Position numbers and translations under genes: made by a program. A stretch of DNA of 64,000 bases from Mucilaginibacter ginkgonis (GTDB lineage Bacteria; Bacteroidota; Bacteroidia; Sphingobacteriales; Sphingobacteriaceae). The first letter of the stretch is position 1, and the number at the start of each line of letters is the position of its first letter. This document shows, piece after piece, positions 8,810 through 16,781 of the stretch. The notes below the pieces were generated by a model. It worked only from the letters and a program-made list of their open reading frames with translations. It was not told the origin of the DNA and searched no databases. The stretch is from the NCBI RefSeq assembly GCF_009754905.2, contig NZ_CP066775.1:2356001-2420000 (forward strand), written 5' to 3'.

Positions 8810-9586
8810 TTAATCTATCCTTAAATCCTTCGGCATGCGGCCGGTAAGCAGAAACTGCGCCCAATTTTCATTACCGTTACTTCTGGCAGCTTTTGATGCC
8901 TTTCTCCAGTTATAAACTACGTTCACCTGTTCAACCGCTACCGAGTCGCCTTCAACTTTTATAATGGCGTATTTAGCATGCGGGGTCATGGATTCCATGG
9001 CGAATCGGTATTGATATTTTTCTGAGCCAAGATAGGCCGGTAAGCCTACGCTGCCGGGATTAAGGATCACCTTGCCATTGCTCAGGTAAACTACGCGATT
9101 GACATGTGAATGCCCGCAAAGGATAACTTTTTCATTTATATCTTTAGTTTTTTCGATAAGGTCTTCATCATTGTAAACAAATAAGCCCTTATCTGTCACC
9201 TTCTCCAGTAAGTATTCGTTGTCGCTTGTTGGTGTACCGTGGCAAGCGAATATGATCTCATCTATTACAGCGGTGTTTTCGAGGGTCTTCAACCACTCTA
9301 CGCTTTGCTTAGATAGTTCGCCTTTTACACGCTTCATCTCCGGCTTGTGCGATTCTGTCCCATCGCGCTCAATGCTTTCTAAAATTGCACGGTCGGTATT
9401 ACCGCTAATGCACACCATCGGGTTTTCGCGAATGATCTCGGCAACGCCCTCAGGTTCAAGCGCGCCGTAAAAATGATCGCCAAGGTTAATGATATCCGTT
9501 ATCTCACGTTTGCGGATGTCTTTCAACACTGCTAACAATGCGTGCAAGTTCCCGTGAATGTCGGATATGATGGCGTACGTTCTCAT
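8810..9586 (-). CDS. Metallophosphoesterase, YfcE/calcineurin-like
   Basis: 258 residues. The five metallophosphoesterase motifs are present in order: SDIHGNLHALLAVL (residues 8-21), NLGDHFYGALEP, ISGNTDR (GNH motif read as GNT), ACHGTP and LCGHSHVNRV, ending with NPGSVGLPA. These residues bind a dinuclear metal centre and hydrolyse phosphodiesters or monoesters. No signal peptide, so cytoplasmic. The family includes MJ0936/YfcE-type phosphodiesterases and protein phosphatases; the substrate is not evident. It lies after an OmpA-type lipoprotein gene on the same strand with a 35-base gap. Confidence 0.88.
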   Translation of the reverse strand: MRTYAIISDIHGNLHALLAVLKDIRKREITDIINLGDHFYGALEPEGVAEIIRENPMVCISGNTDRAILESIERDGTESHKPEMKRVKGELSKQSVEWLKTLENTAVIDEIIFACHGTPTSDNEYLLEKVTDKGLFVYNDEDLIEKTKDINEKVILCGHSHVNRVVYLSNGKVILNPGSVGLPAYLGSEKYQYRFAMESMTPHAKYAIIKVEGDSVAVEQVNVVYNWRKASKAARSNGNENWAQFLLTGRMPKDLRID

Positions 9587-9621
9587 AACTAAATAAACCG
9601 CGTTTGAGGCAAAACGGTTTA

Positions 9622-10449
9622 CTATTTAGTTATCAAATTATATAATTCGTCAAGTTTTGGCGTAAGCACGATCTCTATCCTGCGGTTGCGGGCCAATGCT
9701 TCGGGTGTGTTACCGGTATCGATAGGTTGAAACTGACCTTTGCCGGTTGCAGTAACACGTTTCGGATCGATGTTTTCGGTCTCGGTTAAGTAACGTGCCA
9801 CAGAAGTAGCGCGCAGTACGCTCAAGTCCCAGTTATCCTTGATCTGTCCAAGGTTTACAACCTTTTTATTGTCGGTGTGTCCCTCTACAGAAAGGTTGAT
9901 GTCTGTCTCTTTATTTAACACAACTGCAAGTTGCTTTAAAGCGGCTTTGCCTTTCTCATCGATAACTATACTTCCCGATGGGAACAGCAATTTATCTGTA
10001 AGCGATACATATACTTTTCCATTGCGGATATCTACCGACAAGCCACTTTGCTGAAAGCCCAGCAATGCCTGCTGCAATTTAGCACGCAAAGCGTTAGTGG
10101 CCTCGTCGCGGCGTTTAAGAATATCTTCCACCTCTTTTAACCTTGCTTCACGCTTCTGCAAATCGGTTGAAAGCTGGTTTACTTGCGACGAGGTTTTATC
10201 CAGGTTTTTGTTCGCTGTGTTGAAGTCATTGTTGAGTGTATTATACTTTCCCTGCAGTTCGCGCAATTGTGCATGGATGCGCATGGTATCGGCCTGCAAT
10301 TGGGCAACCTGTGCTTCAAGCGTAGTTGTACGTGTAGAAAGTGAGTCGCGCTCATCTACCATTGCCTTATAAGCTTTGTTAGATAATATTTTACATGAAT
10401 GCAATGTCGCAGCAGCAACCAGAATTAAGAGCAGGTGTTTTATTTTCAT
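9622..10449 (-). CDS. OmpA-family lipoprotein with coiled coil
   Basis: 275 residues. The lipobox ATLHSC gives a mature N-terminal Cys at residue 19. Residues about 30-125 form a long coiled coil (repeated Leu/Gln/Asp heptads such as LSTRTTTLEAQVAQLQAD). The C-terminal ~130 residues are an OmpA/MotB peptidoglycan-binding domain: SIVIDEKGKAALKQLA, SVEGHTDNKK and NWDLSVLRATSVARYL, with the Asp and Arg that hold diaminopimelate. It probably tethers the outer membrane to peptidoglycan. It is 6 bases downstream of DUF2461 at the end of the respiratory block, and may be a passenger in that transcript. Confidence 0.9.
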   Translation of the reverse strand: MKIKHLLLILVAAATLHSCKILSNKAYKAMVDERDSLSTRTTTLEAQVAQLQADTMRIHAQLRELQGKYNTLNNDFNTANKNLDKTSSQVNQLSTDLQKREARLKEVEDILKRRDEATNALRAKLQQALLGFQQSGLSVDIRNGKVYVSLTDKLLFPSGSIVIDEKGKAALKQLAVVLNKETDINLSVEGHTDNKKVVNLGQIKDNWDLSVLRATSVARYLTETENIDPKRVTATGKGQFQPIDTGNTPEALARNRRIEIVLTPKLDELYNLITK

Positions 10450-10455
10450 AGGTAT

Positions 10456-11115
10456 TTAAGCGATAGCATTATTTAAAAACTCATTTAGCGGATATATCTG
10501 CTCCAGCACATTGGCCACAGTTTTGTAGCTTTCCTTTTTTGTAAGAGCAGTTGTGCTGATGTTGTGCATGCCGATAAAGTCTTTCAGCTTTAATAACGCA
10601 ATATCTTCGTGATCTGTGTCATATCCTTTCGGTGTTGTCTTCAGACTATTTCCGTTTCTAAATTCGCCGAAGGTATCGATCCATTTTTTACTGTCGACTA
10701 TCTCTTTAAACGCGGCGCCATTATAATCGATCTCCTGGCGAATGGCCTTAATATTTTCTGATTGCGGCTGCCATATACCCCCGCCAACGAATGAGCCCAA
10801 TGGCATAATGTGCAGGTAATATCCTGTAGTGTCGGGTTTGCTGGCTTTAGAAGCAAATGATACCCCAAAATGATTTTTGTATGGCGTTTTATTTTTGCTG
10901 AAGCGAATGTCGCGGTAAATTCTTTGTACGGCCTTTTTGGGATCTACTTCCTTTACGCCGGCGTCTGTCTTAGCCAGTTCCGCAAGCATGGCCGCCGTAA
11001 AATCGATCATATTTTCGCGCGCCTGGTCATAACGGATTTTGTTTTCGGCAAACCATTCGCGGTCGTTATTGGCAGTTACATCTTTAATAAAATTAAAGGT
11101 GGCTTGGCTGATCAT
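10456..11115 (-). CDS. DUF2461 domain protein
   Basis: 219 residues. Matches the DUF2461 (TIGR02453) pattern: FNFIKDVTANNDREWFAENK at the N-terminus, VQRIYRDIRFSKNKTPYKNHFG in the middle, GYYLHIMPLGSFVGGGIWQP, and the C-terminal LLKLKDFIGMHNIS. The family has no proven biochemical role. The gene overlaps the end of the DUF983 gene by 23 bases, so the two are translated from one message at the tail of the cytochrome oxidase cluster. No signal peptide, hence cytoplasmic. Confidence 0.85.
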   Translation of the reverse strand: MISQATFNFIKDVTANNDREWFAENKIRYDQARENMIDFTAAMLAELAKTDAGVKEVDPKKAVQRIYRDIRFSKNKTPYKNHFGVSFASKASKPDTTGYYLHIMPLGSFVGGGIWQPQSENIKAIRQEIDYNGAAFKEIVDSKKWIDTFGEFRNGNSLKTTPKGYDTDHEDIALLKLKDFIGMHNISTTALTKKESYKTVANVLEQIYPLNEFLNNAIA

Positions 11116-11497
11116 CGGTGTCTAATTGGGGTTGGTAATGAACTTTGGGCGACAGCCAATACAACAAGATGATCCTTGAATAGCGATAGTTGAACGGCGA
11201 CAGCAGAAAGCATCCGCCCAATATTGTTGCCAGATACAACCATGGCGATGTGGTATTGCCGGTGAGTACATATGTTGCCACCCCAAGAGTAACAGACTCT
11301 GCTACGTTAAGCGCATAGCTTACATACATGGCGGCATAAAAGTAGCCGGGTTCTATTTCGAATTTCATTCCGCAGCGCGGGCACAATTCGTTCATCCTAC
11401 CTTTAAAGCTGTAGGTTGCTCCTGTAAACATGTCGCCGCGGCGGCACCGCGGACATTTTGCTTGCAGCATGGCTTTTAACTTTGGGGTCTGGCTCAC
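11093..11497 (-). CDS. DUF983 zinc-ribbon membrane protein
   Basis: 134 residues. Two CxxC pairs, AKCPRCRRGDMF (about residues 14-25) and LCPRCGMKFEIEPG (about 39-52), form a zinc ribbon; they are followed by two or three membrane segments (about 55-110). This is the DUF983 layout, found in alphaproteobacteria and Bacteroidota next to cytochrome c oxidase genes. Role inferred from context as oxidase assembly or quality control, not shown. A start at Met9 is also possible. It overlaps DUF2461 downstream and follows the CxxC membrane protein gene after 23 bases. Confidence 0.88.
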   Translation of the reverse strand: MSQTPKLKAMLQAKCPRCRRGDMFTGATYSFKGRMNELCPRCGMKFEIEPGYFYAAMYVSYALNVAESVTLGVATYVLTGNTTSPWLYLATILGGCFLLSPFNYRYSRIILLYWLSPKVHYQPQLDTDDQPSHL

Positions 11498-11520
11498 GCT
11501 TTATGATTTATAGTGAAAGA

Positions 11521-11793
11521 CTAATTGAGATGTATCTTTTCGTTGCGCATGTTCAGGTCTACATCTTTGCGTCGGTACTTTTTATACCAGATGTAAGCTC
11601 CTGCAGCAACGGCAAGATATGGAGCGGCAAGCAGGTACATAATACCATTGTTAAGGCCATTAGCCTGGGTATTGCCACTTTTGTTATTTGTCTCTACCGT
11701 GGCAGAACACATAGCGCATTGGGCACTGCTTTTAATCGTCAATGCACCTACACATAACAATAAAACGATGATAACAATTGTTGCCTTTTTCAT
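11521..11793 (-). CDS. Small exported CxxC membrane protein of the cox cluster
   Basis: 90 residues. A signal peptide (MKKATIVIIVLLLCVG..) is followed by SSAQCAMCSATVE, so the mature protein likely begins at Gln with a CxxC two residues in. There is one more membrane helix (about 50-69), followed by a basic KKYRRKD tail. With that topology the CxxC faces the periplasm. I recognise no named family. Its place between DUF420 and DUF983 in the oxidase cluster suggests a part in copper or heme handling or thiol redox during oxidase assembly, which is inference. Confidence 0.75.
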   Translation of the reverse strand: MKKATIVIIVLLLCVGALTIKSSAQCAMCSATVETNNKSGNTQANGLNNGIMYLLAAPYLAVAAGAYIWYKKYRRKDVDLNMRNEKIHLN

Positions 11794-11817
11794 ACTGCAA
11801 ATTTACGCTTATTGTAG

Positions 11818-12396
11818 TTAAAAACGGTAATAAGGCGATATCAGTATGTAAACAATTACACCGGTTATGGTTACATACAGCCATATTGGGAACGTCCACC
11901 TCACTAGCTTACGGTGTTTTTCAACCTGCATTTGCAAGCCTCGGTAAAAGCTCAATAAAATAAGCGGTAAAACTCCGGCGGCGAGTATAATGTGTGTTAC
12001 TAAAATGAGGTAATAAACATACCTGATGTTCCCTGATGCTGCCTTCTCATCTGCTGATAATATATGATCGCCGTTTAGGTCGCCATACTTGGTTTCCGGG
12101 GCAAGCCAGTGGAACAGAATGTAAGACACCAGAAACAAAGCCGACAGGCAAAACGCCAGGATATTAATGCGCTTATGCGCGGTTACCTTACCGTGCATAA
12201 TACACCAAAGCGAAATGATGAGCAACAGACTGCAGGTACCGTTTAATGTTGCGTTTAACTTCGGCAGAAAAGGTGTGAACGCGGGCAACACCGTGGGTGC
12301 AGGTATTACTTTACTTTCGAGTATAACAACAACTACAAAGACGAAGACTGAAATAGCAGTTACAAGGCGGAATATTAGTTTGTCGTTGAATTGCAT
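11818..12396 (-). CDS. DUF420 membrane protein with EF-hand-like loop
   Basis: 192 residues with about five membrane helices. It has the DUF420 (YozB/CtaM-like) arrangement: KLNATLNGTCSLLLIISLW, GKVTAHKRINILAF, YYLILVTHIILA and KHRKLVRWTFPIWLYVTITGV, with conserved His residues between helices. DUF420 proteins are encoded beside heme-copper oxidases and are linked to oxidase assembly. Unusual: between helices 3 and 4 there is DLNGDHILSADE (bases 12046-12081), which fits a 12-residue EF-hand/calcium loop with Asp1, Asn3, Asp5, Ser9 and Glu12. It ends 2 bases before SCO's stop-side neighbour and shares the operon. Confidence 0.88.
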   Translation of the reverse strand: MQFNDKLIFRLVTAISVFVFVVVVILESKVIPAPTVLPAFTPFLPKLNATLNGTCSLLLIISLWCIMHGKVTAHKRINILAFCLSALFLVSYILFHWLAPETKYGDLNGDHILSADEKAASGNIRYVYYLILVTHIILAAGVLPLILLSFYRGLQMQVEKHRKLVRWTFPIWLYVTITGVIVYILISPYYRF

Positions 12397-12398
12397 AA

Positions 12399-13100
12399 TT
12401 ACATTTCGGGTGCTTTAATTTTTCTTAGTTCCTCGGCTATTAAAACTTTGATCTCGTCATTCAGGCGGTTCATGTCAGCGATGGACGTTCCGTGGTAATA
12501 CCCCCTGATGCGTTTCTCCTGATCGATCAAAACCAGTTTATCATCAACGATAAACTGACCGTCGGGTGTATGTACGGCATTCAGATAAAAACCGTTTGCG
12601 GCAAGGTTATTTATTGTCGCAGTATCGCCTGTAAGGAAATACCATTTATTAGCCGACTCAAATTTGGACGCGTATTTGGCAAGTACAGCCGGGCTGTCGT
12701 TGTGCGGGTCAATGGTGATCGACACAAAGCGCAGCATTTTATTTTTAGCGTATCCTTTAACCAGACTATCAACGTTGCTATTTACTTCGATACAAACCTG
12801 CGGGCAATGGGTATAAAAGAATCCGGCAACGAATATTTTCCCGTCGAAGGTTTTATCAGTAACCGTTTGACCGTCGCGGTTAGTGAGGCTAAAGGCAGGC
12901 AGTTTATGAAAGATGGTATCAGGAATATACTTGCCGTGAAATTTGTGTCCCGTTTTGGCAACCTCTTTAGGGCCAAATTTCGGCAGCGGTTTATACCTGT
13001 TTTTGCCCTTAACGGTAAGTAAATAATATAAAAATCCCGGCAACGCAAGTATGAGTGCCAGGATCAATATCTTTTTTAATACAGCGGATGCTCTACCCAT
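12399..13100 (-). CDS. SCO1/SenC/PrrC-type copper chaperone for cytochrome oxidase
   Basis: 233 residues: one N-terminal membrane anchor (about 8-29), then a thioredoxin fold on the periplasmic side. The copper motif CPQVC is seen in GFFYTHCPQVCIEVN, with FVSITIDPHNDSPAVLAKYA typical of SCO proteins. Delivers copper to the CuA site of subunit II or keeps its cysteines reduced. Odd: the family's third ligand His, usually in a VDH-type position before the last strand, reads VDD here (QFIVDDKLVLID); a His seven residues earlier (AVHTPDG) could substitute, or the protein may be a thiol reductase. Directly abuts subunit IV. Confidence 0.9.
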   Translation of the reverse strand: MGRASAVLKKILILALILALPGFLYYLLTVKGKNRYKPLPKFGPKEVAKTGHKFHGKYIPDTIFHKLPAFSLTNRDGQTVTDKTFDGKIFVAGFFYTHCPQVCIEVNSNVDSLVKGYAKNKMLRFVSITIDPHNDSPAVLAKYASKFESANKWYFLTGDTATINNLAANGFYLNAVHTPDGQFIVDDKLVLIDQEKRIRGYYHGTSIADMNRLNDEIKVLIAEELRKIKAPEM

Positions 13101-13448
13101 CTATCTCAAATCTACCCAGTGGTGGCTTTCATTTGTAAGCACCAGGATAAGACCTACGATAAATATAACCGGTAGTGCAATTGAATAGATCAAGCCTATC
13201 TTTTCAAACTTTAAGTGCATAAAGTACGCCACAATATAGAAAGCTTTAAGCAACGTCAAGATGATGTATATCGGGTTAGCAAAATGCAACGGGATGATAC
13301 CTTTTGGTACAAGGTAAAGCGCGATAATGAACTCGATAGTTGTTATCAGCAAAAGCACCCAGAACACATTCCAGATTTTTTTCTTGGTCATTGATTCATG
13401 CTCACCGTGGTGTTCGTCGTGAGCGTGTGAAGTTTCTTCGGTTGACAT
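13101..13448 (-). CDS. Cytochrome c oxidase subunit IV family protein
   Basis: 115 residues from ATG 13448. A longer frame to 13505 would overlap the subunit III gene by 37 bases and encode a non-typical extension, so the inner start is chosen. The N-terminus is His/Glu-rich (HAHDEHHGEHE), followed by three membrane helices: VFWVLLLITTIEFIIALYLV, IYIILTLLKAFYIVAYFMHL and IALPVIFIVGLILVLT. This is the COX4_pro/CyoD-like small subunit. It likely stabilises subunits I and III. It sits between subunit III and SCO in a tight operon; the SCO start abuts its stop codon. Confidence 0.88.
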   Translation of the reverse strand: MSTEETSHAHDEHHGEHESMTKKKIWNVFWVLLLITTIEFIIALYLVPKGIIPLHFANPIYIILTLLKAFYIVAYFMHLKFEKIGLIYSIALPVIFIVGLILVLTNESHHWVDLR

Positions 13449-13468
13449 ATATAAGGTCTTTAAAACTT

Positions 13469-14182
13469 TTAAACTAAATAGAAGAATGTAAATACGAATA
13501 CCCAAACAAGGTCTACAAAGTGCCAGTAAAGGCCAACTTTTTCAATCATCAAATAGCTTCCGCGTTTCTCATAAGTTCCTTTCAAAACGTTGATTAGAAT
13601 GATAATATTGATAATCACACCGCTAAATACGTGGAAACCGTGAAAACCTGTAATGGTGAAAAAAAGGTTAGCGAATTGCTGGGTATAAGTCCTTGAAAGG
13701 GGCGCACCTTCGTGGAAATACTCTTTCAAATCCGTAGGCGTGCGTCCCCACCAGAAACCATCATGGTGTAAGTGCGTCCACTCTAATGCTTGGCAGCCCA
13801 GGAACATAAAACCACCTATAATGGTCAATACCATCCACATGGCTACTTCTTTTCTGGCTCCGCGGTGACCTGCCTCTACACCCAAAACCATGGTTACAGA
13901 ACTCATGATGAGGATAAAAGTCATGATACCTACGAATACCAGGGGAGCCCCATGTTCTATCAGAAAAGGAACAGATTGAAACACCAGATCTGCAGCAGGC
14001 CAGCTGTTTGCACTAAAGCGTAACGCGCCGTAAGATATAAGCAGCGATGAGAATGTAAACGCGTCTGATAACAGGAAAAACCACATCATGATCTTTCCGT
14101 ACTCTGTAGCAAATGGCGAGCGGCCACCAGCCCACGGAGTGGTTTTAACCTGGTCTATTTGTGATACTGTAGTTGTACTCAT
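13469..14182 (-). CDS. Cytochrome c oxidase subunit III
   Basis: 237 residues, about six or seven membrane helices. COX3 signatures: KIMMWFFLLSDAFTFSSLLISYGALR, LEWTHL, FANLFFTITGFHGFHVFSG and LYWHFVDLVWVFVFTFFYL. Part of the aa3-type terminal oxidase in the cytoplasmic membrane. It is the second of two adjacent subunit III genes. This one has the longer loops and the extra helices, so it is probably the canonical subunit III. Spacing to the upstream paralogue is 18 bases. Confidence 0.93.
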   Translation of the reverse strand: MSTTTVSQIDQVKTTPWAGGRSPFATEYGKIMMWFFLLSDAFTFSSLLISYGALRFSANSWPAADLVFQSVPFLIEHGAPLVFVGIMTFILIMSSVTMVLGVEAGHRGARKEVAMWMVLTIIGGFMFLGCQALEWTHLHHDGFWWGRTPTDLKEYFHEGAPLSRTYTQQFANLFFTITGFHGFHVFSGVIINIIILINVLKGTYEKRGSYLMIEKVGLYWHFVDLVWVFVFTFFYLV

Positions 14183-14200
14183 GTACTTTTTGCAGAATTA

Positions 14201-14782
14201 TTAATGTTGGTTCAAAAGTAAAAAAACGTAGAGATAAATCCATACAATATCAACAAAATGCCAAAATATTGATGACATGTCCATACTGAAGATATTCATC
14301 ACCTGTGGTGTACTGCGGTAACTTTTTCGCAGGCTGATGCTTAACAACACCAAACCAGCCAAAATGTGTAGCAAATGTACACCGGTCATAATATAAACAA
14401 AGCTTATAGACGCGTTAGGATTGATGAGGTACGCGTGCATATTGATCAGCTCATTCCATGCAAACACTTGTAGAACAAAGAAGGCAACCCCCAATCCAAT
14501 CGTCGCCCATAAAAAAAGGCGCTGCTTTTCAAACTGCAAACGTTTGGCCGCCCGGCTTGCCATAAACAGGGTTAAGCTGCTGGCCACTATCACCAAAGTA
14601 TTATATAAGAATATTCTCGGTAGTTGCAGGTTCAATTGGTGGCTTTTACTGCCGCCCGCGTAAACTATAAAACCGCTGGTAAAGGCCATAAAAAGCATAA
14701 ACGATGTGAACAGGAATATCCACATGTTAAACTTCTTGGGTGCCAGGTTAAGGCGGTCTGTATTTTGGTGCACTTGTGCCAT
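14201..14782 (-). CDS. Cytochrome c oxidase subunit III-like protein (short paralogue)
   Basis: 193 residues from ATG 14782. A GTG at 14791 overlapping the ctaB stop is possible, but AGGGAAG lies at a good distance before the ATG. Five membrane helices with COX3 motifs: MWIFLFTSFMLFMAFTSGF, VYIMTGVHLLHILAG and IFWHFVDIVWIYLYVFLLL. It lacks the N-terminal helix pair of a full subunit III. Probably a second subunit III-family component of the same oxidase, as seen in tandem in other Bacteroidota. Translation appears coupled to ctaB. Confidence 0.9.
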   Translation of the reverse strand: MAQVHQNTDRLNLAPKKFNMWIFLFTSFMLFMAFTSGFIVYAGGSKSHQLNLQLPRIFLYNTLVIVASSLTLFMASRAAKRLQFEKQRLFLWATIGLGVAFFVLQVFAWNELINMHAYLINPNASISFVYIMTGVHLLHILAGLVLLSISLRKSYRSTPQVMNIFSMDMSSIFWHFVDIVWIYLYVFLLLNQH

Positions 14783-14787
14783 TACAA

Positions 14788-15645
14788 TCACTTCCCTATA
14801 AAATCAAATAAAAACATTAACTGCACAACCGGCAGGTATAAAAATGATCCAAACATTAAGCTACGCGCCGCTTTAATTTCTAAAGTGCGCATCAGGTTAA
14901 AAGCTTGGTATAAAAATATCAAGCTAAATACCGCAGATACAATAGCCAGATACATGCCGCTATGGTTGTAAAGCCACGGCAGTAAACTTACCGGCAACAA
15001 TATCAGCGTGCTTATAAAGGTAATAACAGCACTTGGTAAATTACGTTTGCCTGTTGGCAGTAACCTAAAGCCGGCTAGTTTATAATCATCATCCAACACC
15101 CAGGCAATAGCCCAAAAGTGCGGAAACTGCCACACGAATTGTATGCCGAACAAAATTAACGCGATATCATCGATTTGTGGATGCGCAGCTACATAACCAA
15201 TAAGTGGAGGCAATGCACCAGGTATTGCGCCAACAAAAACCGCAATCGGTGATTTTCTTTTTAATGGCGTATAGGCAAATGCGTAAAGAATTATCGAGAA
15301 TACCGATAAGAAACCTGTAAGCAGGTTTAGCTTTTGTAACAGGTAAGTACCCAAAATTCCCATAAATAACCCAATTACAAGCGCCTGGCCCGTGGTCATA
15401 CGCTCGGCTGGCAATGGGCGGTCAGACGTACGCTTCATCATCCTGTCCAGGTCCTTTTCTATAATCTCGTTAAAGCAATTGGCGGCAGATGTTACCAAAA
15501 AGCCCCCAACTATCAATATCGCCCAATTTTCCCAATTGATATAGCCGTTTACCTTACTGCCGATCAGGAATGATATAGACGCGGAGAAGACCACCAAAAA
15601 AGTGAGCCTGAATTTTACCAGCTTTACAAAATCGCTCAGTTTCAT
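14788..15645 (-). CDS. ctaB: Protoheme IX farnesyltransferase (heme O synthase)
   Basis: 285 residues; UbiA-family prenyltransferase in the membrane that attaches a farnesyl group to heme B, giving heme O. Seen: the first Asp-rich motif AANCFNEIIEKDLDRMMKRTSDRPLP (around residues 54-80), TPLKRKSPIAVFVGAIPGALPPLIGY, and the second region IQFVWQFPHFWAIAWVLDDDYKLAGFRLLP. Starts inside the stop of ctaA (ATGA overlap at 15642-15645), so the two heme A steps are translationally coupled. Needed for the aa3 oxidase encoded on both sides. Confidence 0.97.
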   Translation of the reverse strand: MKLSDFVKLVKFRLTFLVVFSASISFLIGSKVNGYINWENWAILIVGGFLVTSAANCFNEIIEKDLDRMMKRTSDRPLPAERMTTGQALVIGLFMGILGTYLLQKLNLLTGFLSVFSIILYAFAYTPLKRKSPIAVFVGAIPGALPPLIGYVAAHPQIDDIALILFGIQFVWQFPHFWAIAWVLDDDYKLAGFRLLPTGKRNLPSAVITFISTLILLPVSLLPWLYNHSGMYLAIVSAVFSLIFLYQAFNLMRTLEIKAARSLMFGSFLYLPVVQLMFLFDFIGK

Positions 15646-16700
15646 GCAGCCCTCCCCTGCAGGGTGCCCTGCTTAGTTAAATTCAATAATAAATAAAATT
15701 GAGCGCCAAACACCAGGCTGGCTAAAGTGATATGTGCAGCTTGTGCAAAGGCAGGCAGCATCCAGTAAGACATGATTATACCGGTGACGATCTGCAGCAT
15801 AATTAGCAGAAAAGTAAGGCTCATCAGTTGCTGCTGCAAGGAATGGCGGTTATAGTTTTTACGCACCAGTATAAACAGGGCTACATTAATGAGCACCACA
15901 GCTATCGCGATGTTGCGGTGGTCTGACAGCGCATTACCTACTTCACTTACCCAGTCGTTGCGTAACCCTTCAGAATGGGCGGATACAGCATCTATTTCTT
16001 CGCGAAGGTTTGTACCGGCAACAATTTGTATAATGCTTACAACCAAGCTTAAAATACCAAGGAAAAATAAGCCGCCTGCAATACCGCCGCGGTTACGATC
16101 GAAATTTTTTGCCAGGTAATAAGTGTAGATCGCGATAGCAAGAATAGCTAAAGCGAGTAACATATGGACTGTTACAATCCAACTGGTCAAATTAGTAGAT
16201 ACCACAACTGACCCAAGCCAGCCCTGAACACCAATTAATACTAAATTGACAACACTTAAAAGCGGGATGGTATTCTCAGCGCCACGATAACTAAAAGAAT
16301 AAACAACAGCCGCAATCAGCAGGAAACCTGCAACAACCCCAACCAGGCGGTTAACATATTCTGTCCATGTATTGGCGGCATTAAAATCTTCAACCAATAA
16401 AACGGAGCGGTCGCGACGTATGCGGTCTGCCAACTGATTGTATCCTAAAGCATCGAGCAACTTTGCGAAATGCGTGTTCTTTTTTACCCTGCGGCCGATG
16501 TATTTTTCTTTGTAATCTTTAGGCAATTGTGAAGCATCTGTCGGCGGGATATATCTACCGAAACACTTAGGCCAGTCGGGGCAGCCCATACCAGAACCTG
16601 AACTGCGCACCACACCCCCGGCCAAAATCACCAGAAAAAGCGATGCAATTGCTGCAACGTTTACTTTCCTGAATTTGGTACGGCGCGACGCTATGCTCAT
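15642..16700 (-). CDS. ctaA: Heme A synthase, COX15/CtaA type
   Basis: 352 residues, about eight membrane helices in two four-helix halves. Oxidises the heme O methyl group to the formyl group of heme A. Seen: LFLVILAGGVVRSSGSGMGC followed by PDWPKCFGRYIPP, the long loop typical of type-2 (COX15-like) enzymes, ANTWTEYVNRLVGVVAG, WIVTVHMLLALAI, SDHRNIAIAVVLIN and AQAAHITLASLVFGAQ with the heme-ligand His residues. Overlaps ctaB by 4 bases. The 81-base gap to subunit I contains an inverted repeat (GGGTATCTG...CAGATACCC, 16718-16757) that may attenuate transcription between the structural and heme genes. Confidence 0.96.
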   Translation of the reverse strand: MSIASRRTKFRKVNVAAIASLFLVILAGGVVRSSGSGMGCPDWPKCFGRYIPPTDASQLPKDYKEKYIGRRVKKNTHFAKLLDALGYNQLADRIRRDRSVLLVEDFNAANTWTEYVNRLVGVVAGFLLIAAVVYSFSYRGAENTIPLLSVVNLVLIGVQGWLGSVVVSTNLTSWIVTVHMLLALAILAIAIYTYYLAKNFDRNRGGIAGGLFFLGILSLVVSIIQIVAGTNLREEIDAVSAHSEGLRNDWVSEVGNALSDHRNIAIAVVLINVALFILVRKNYNRHSLQQQLMSLTFLLIMLQIVTGIIMSYWMLPAFAQAAHITLASLVFGAQFYLLLNLTKQGTLQGRAA

Positions 16701-16717
16701 TGATGTTAAAAAAATTA

Positions 16718-16757
16718 GGGTATCTGTTCCGGTAAATGTTACGGAGCAGATACCCTA
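16718..16757. terminator. Hairpin between subunit I and ctaA
   Basis: Inverted repeat GGGTATCTG TTCC..TACGGAG CAGATACCC, an 9-bp perfect stem with a loop of about 22 bases, in the gap between ctaD (ends 16782) and ctaA (starts 16700). It could be a partial terminator or an RNA processing site that sets different levels of structural and assembly proteins. Confidence 0.5.
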
Positions 16758-16781
16758 AATATCAGGTCTTTTATGCCTGTG

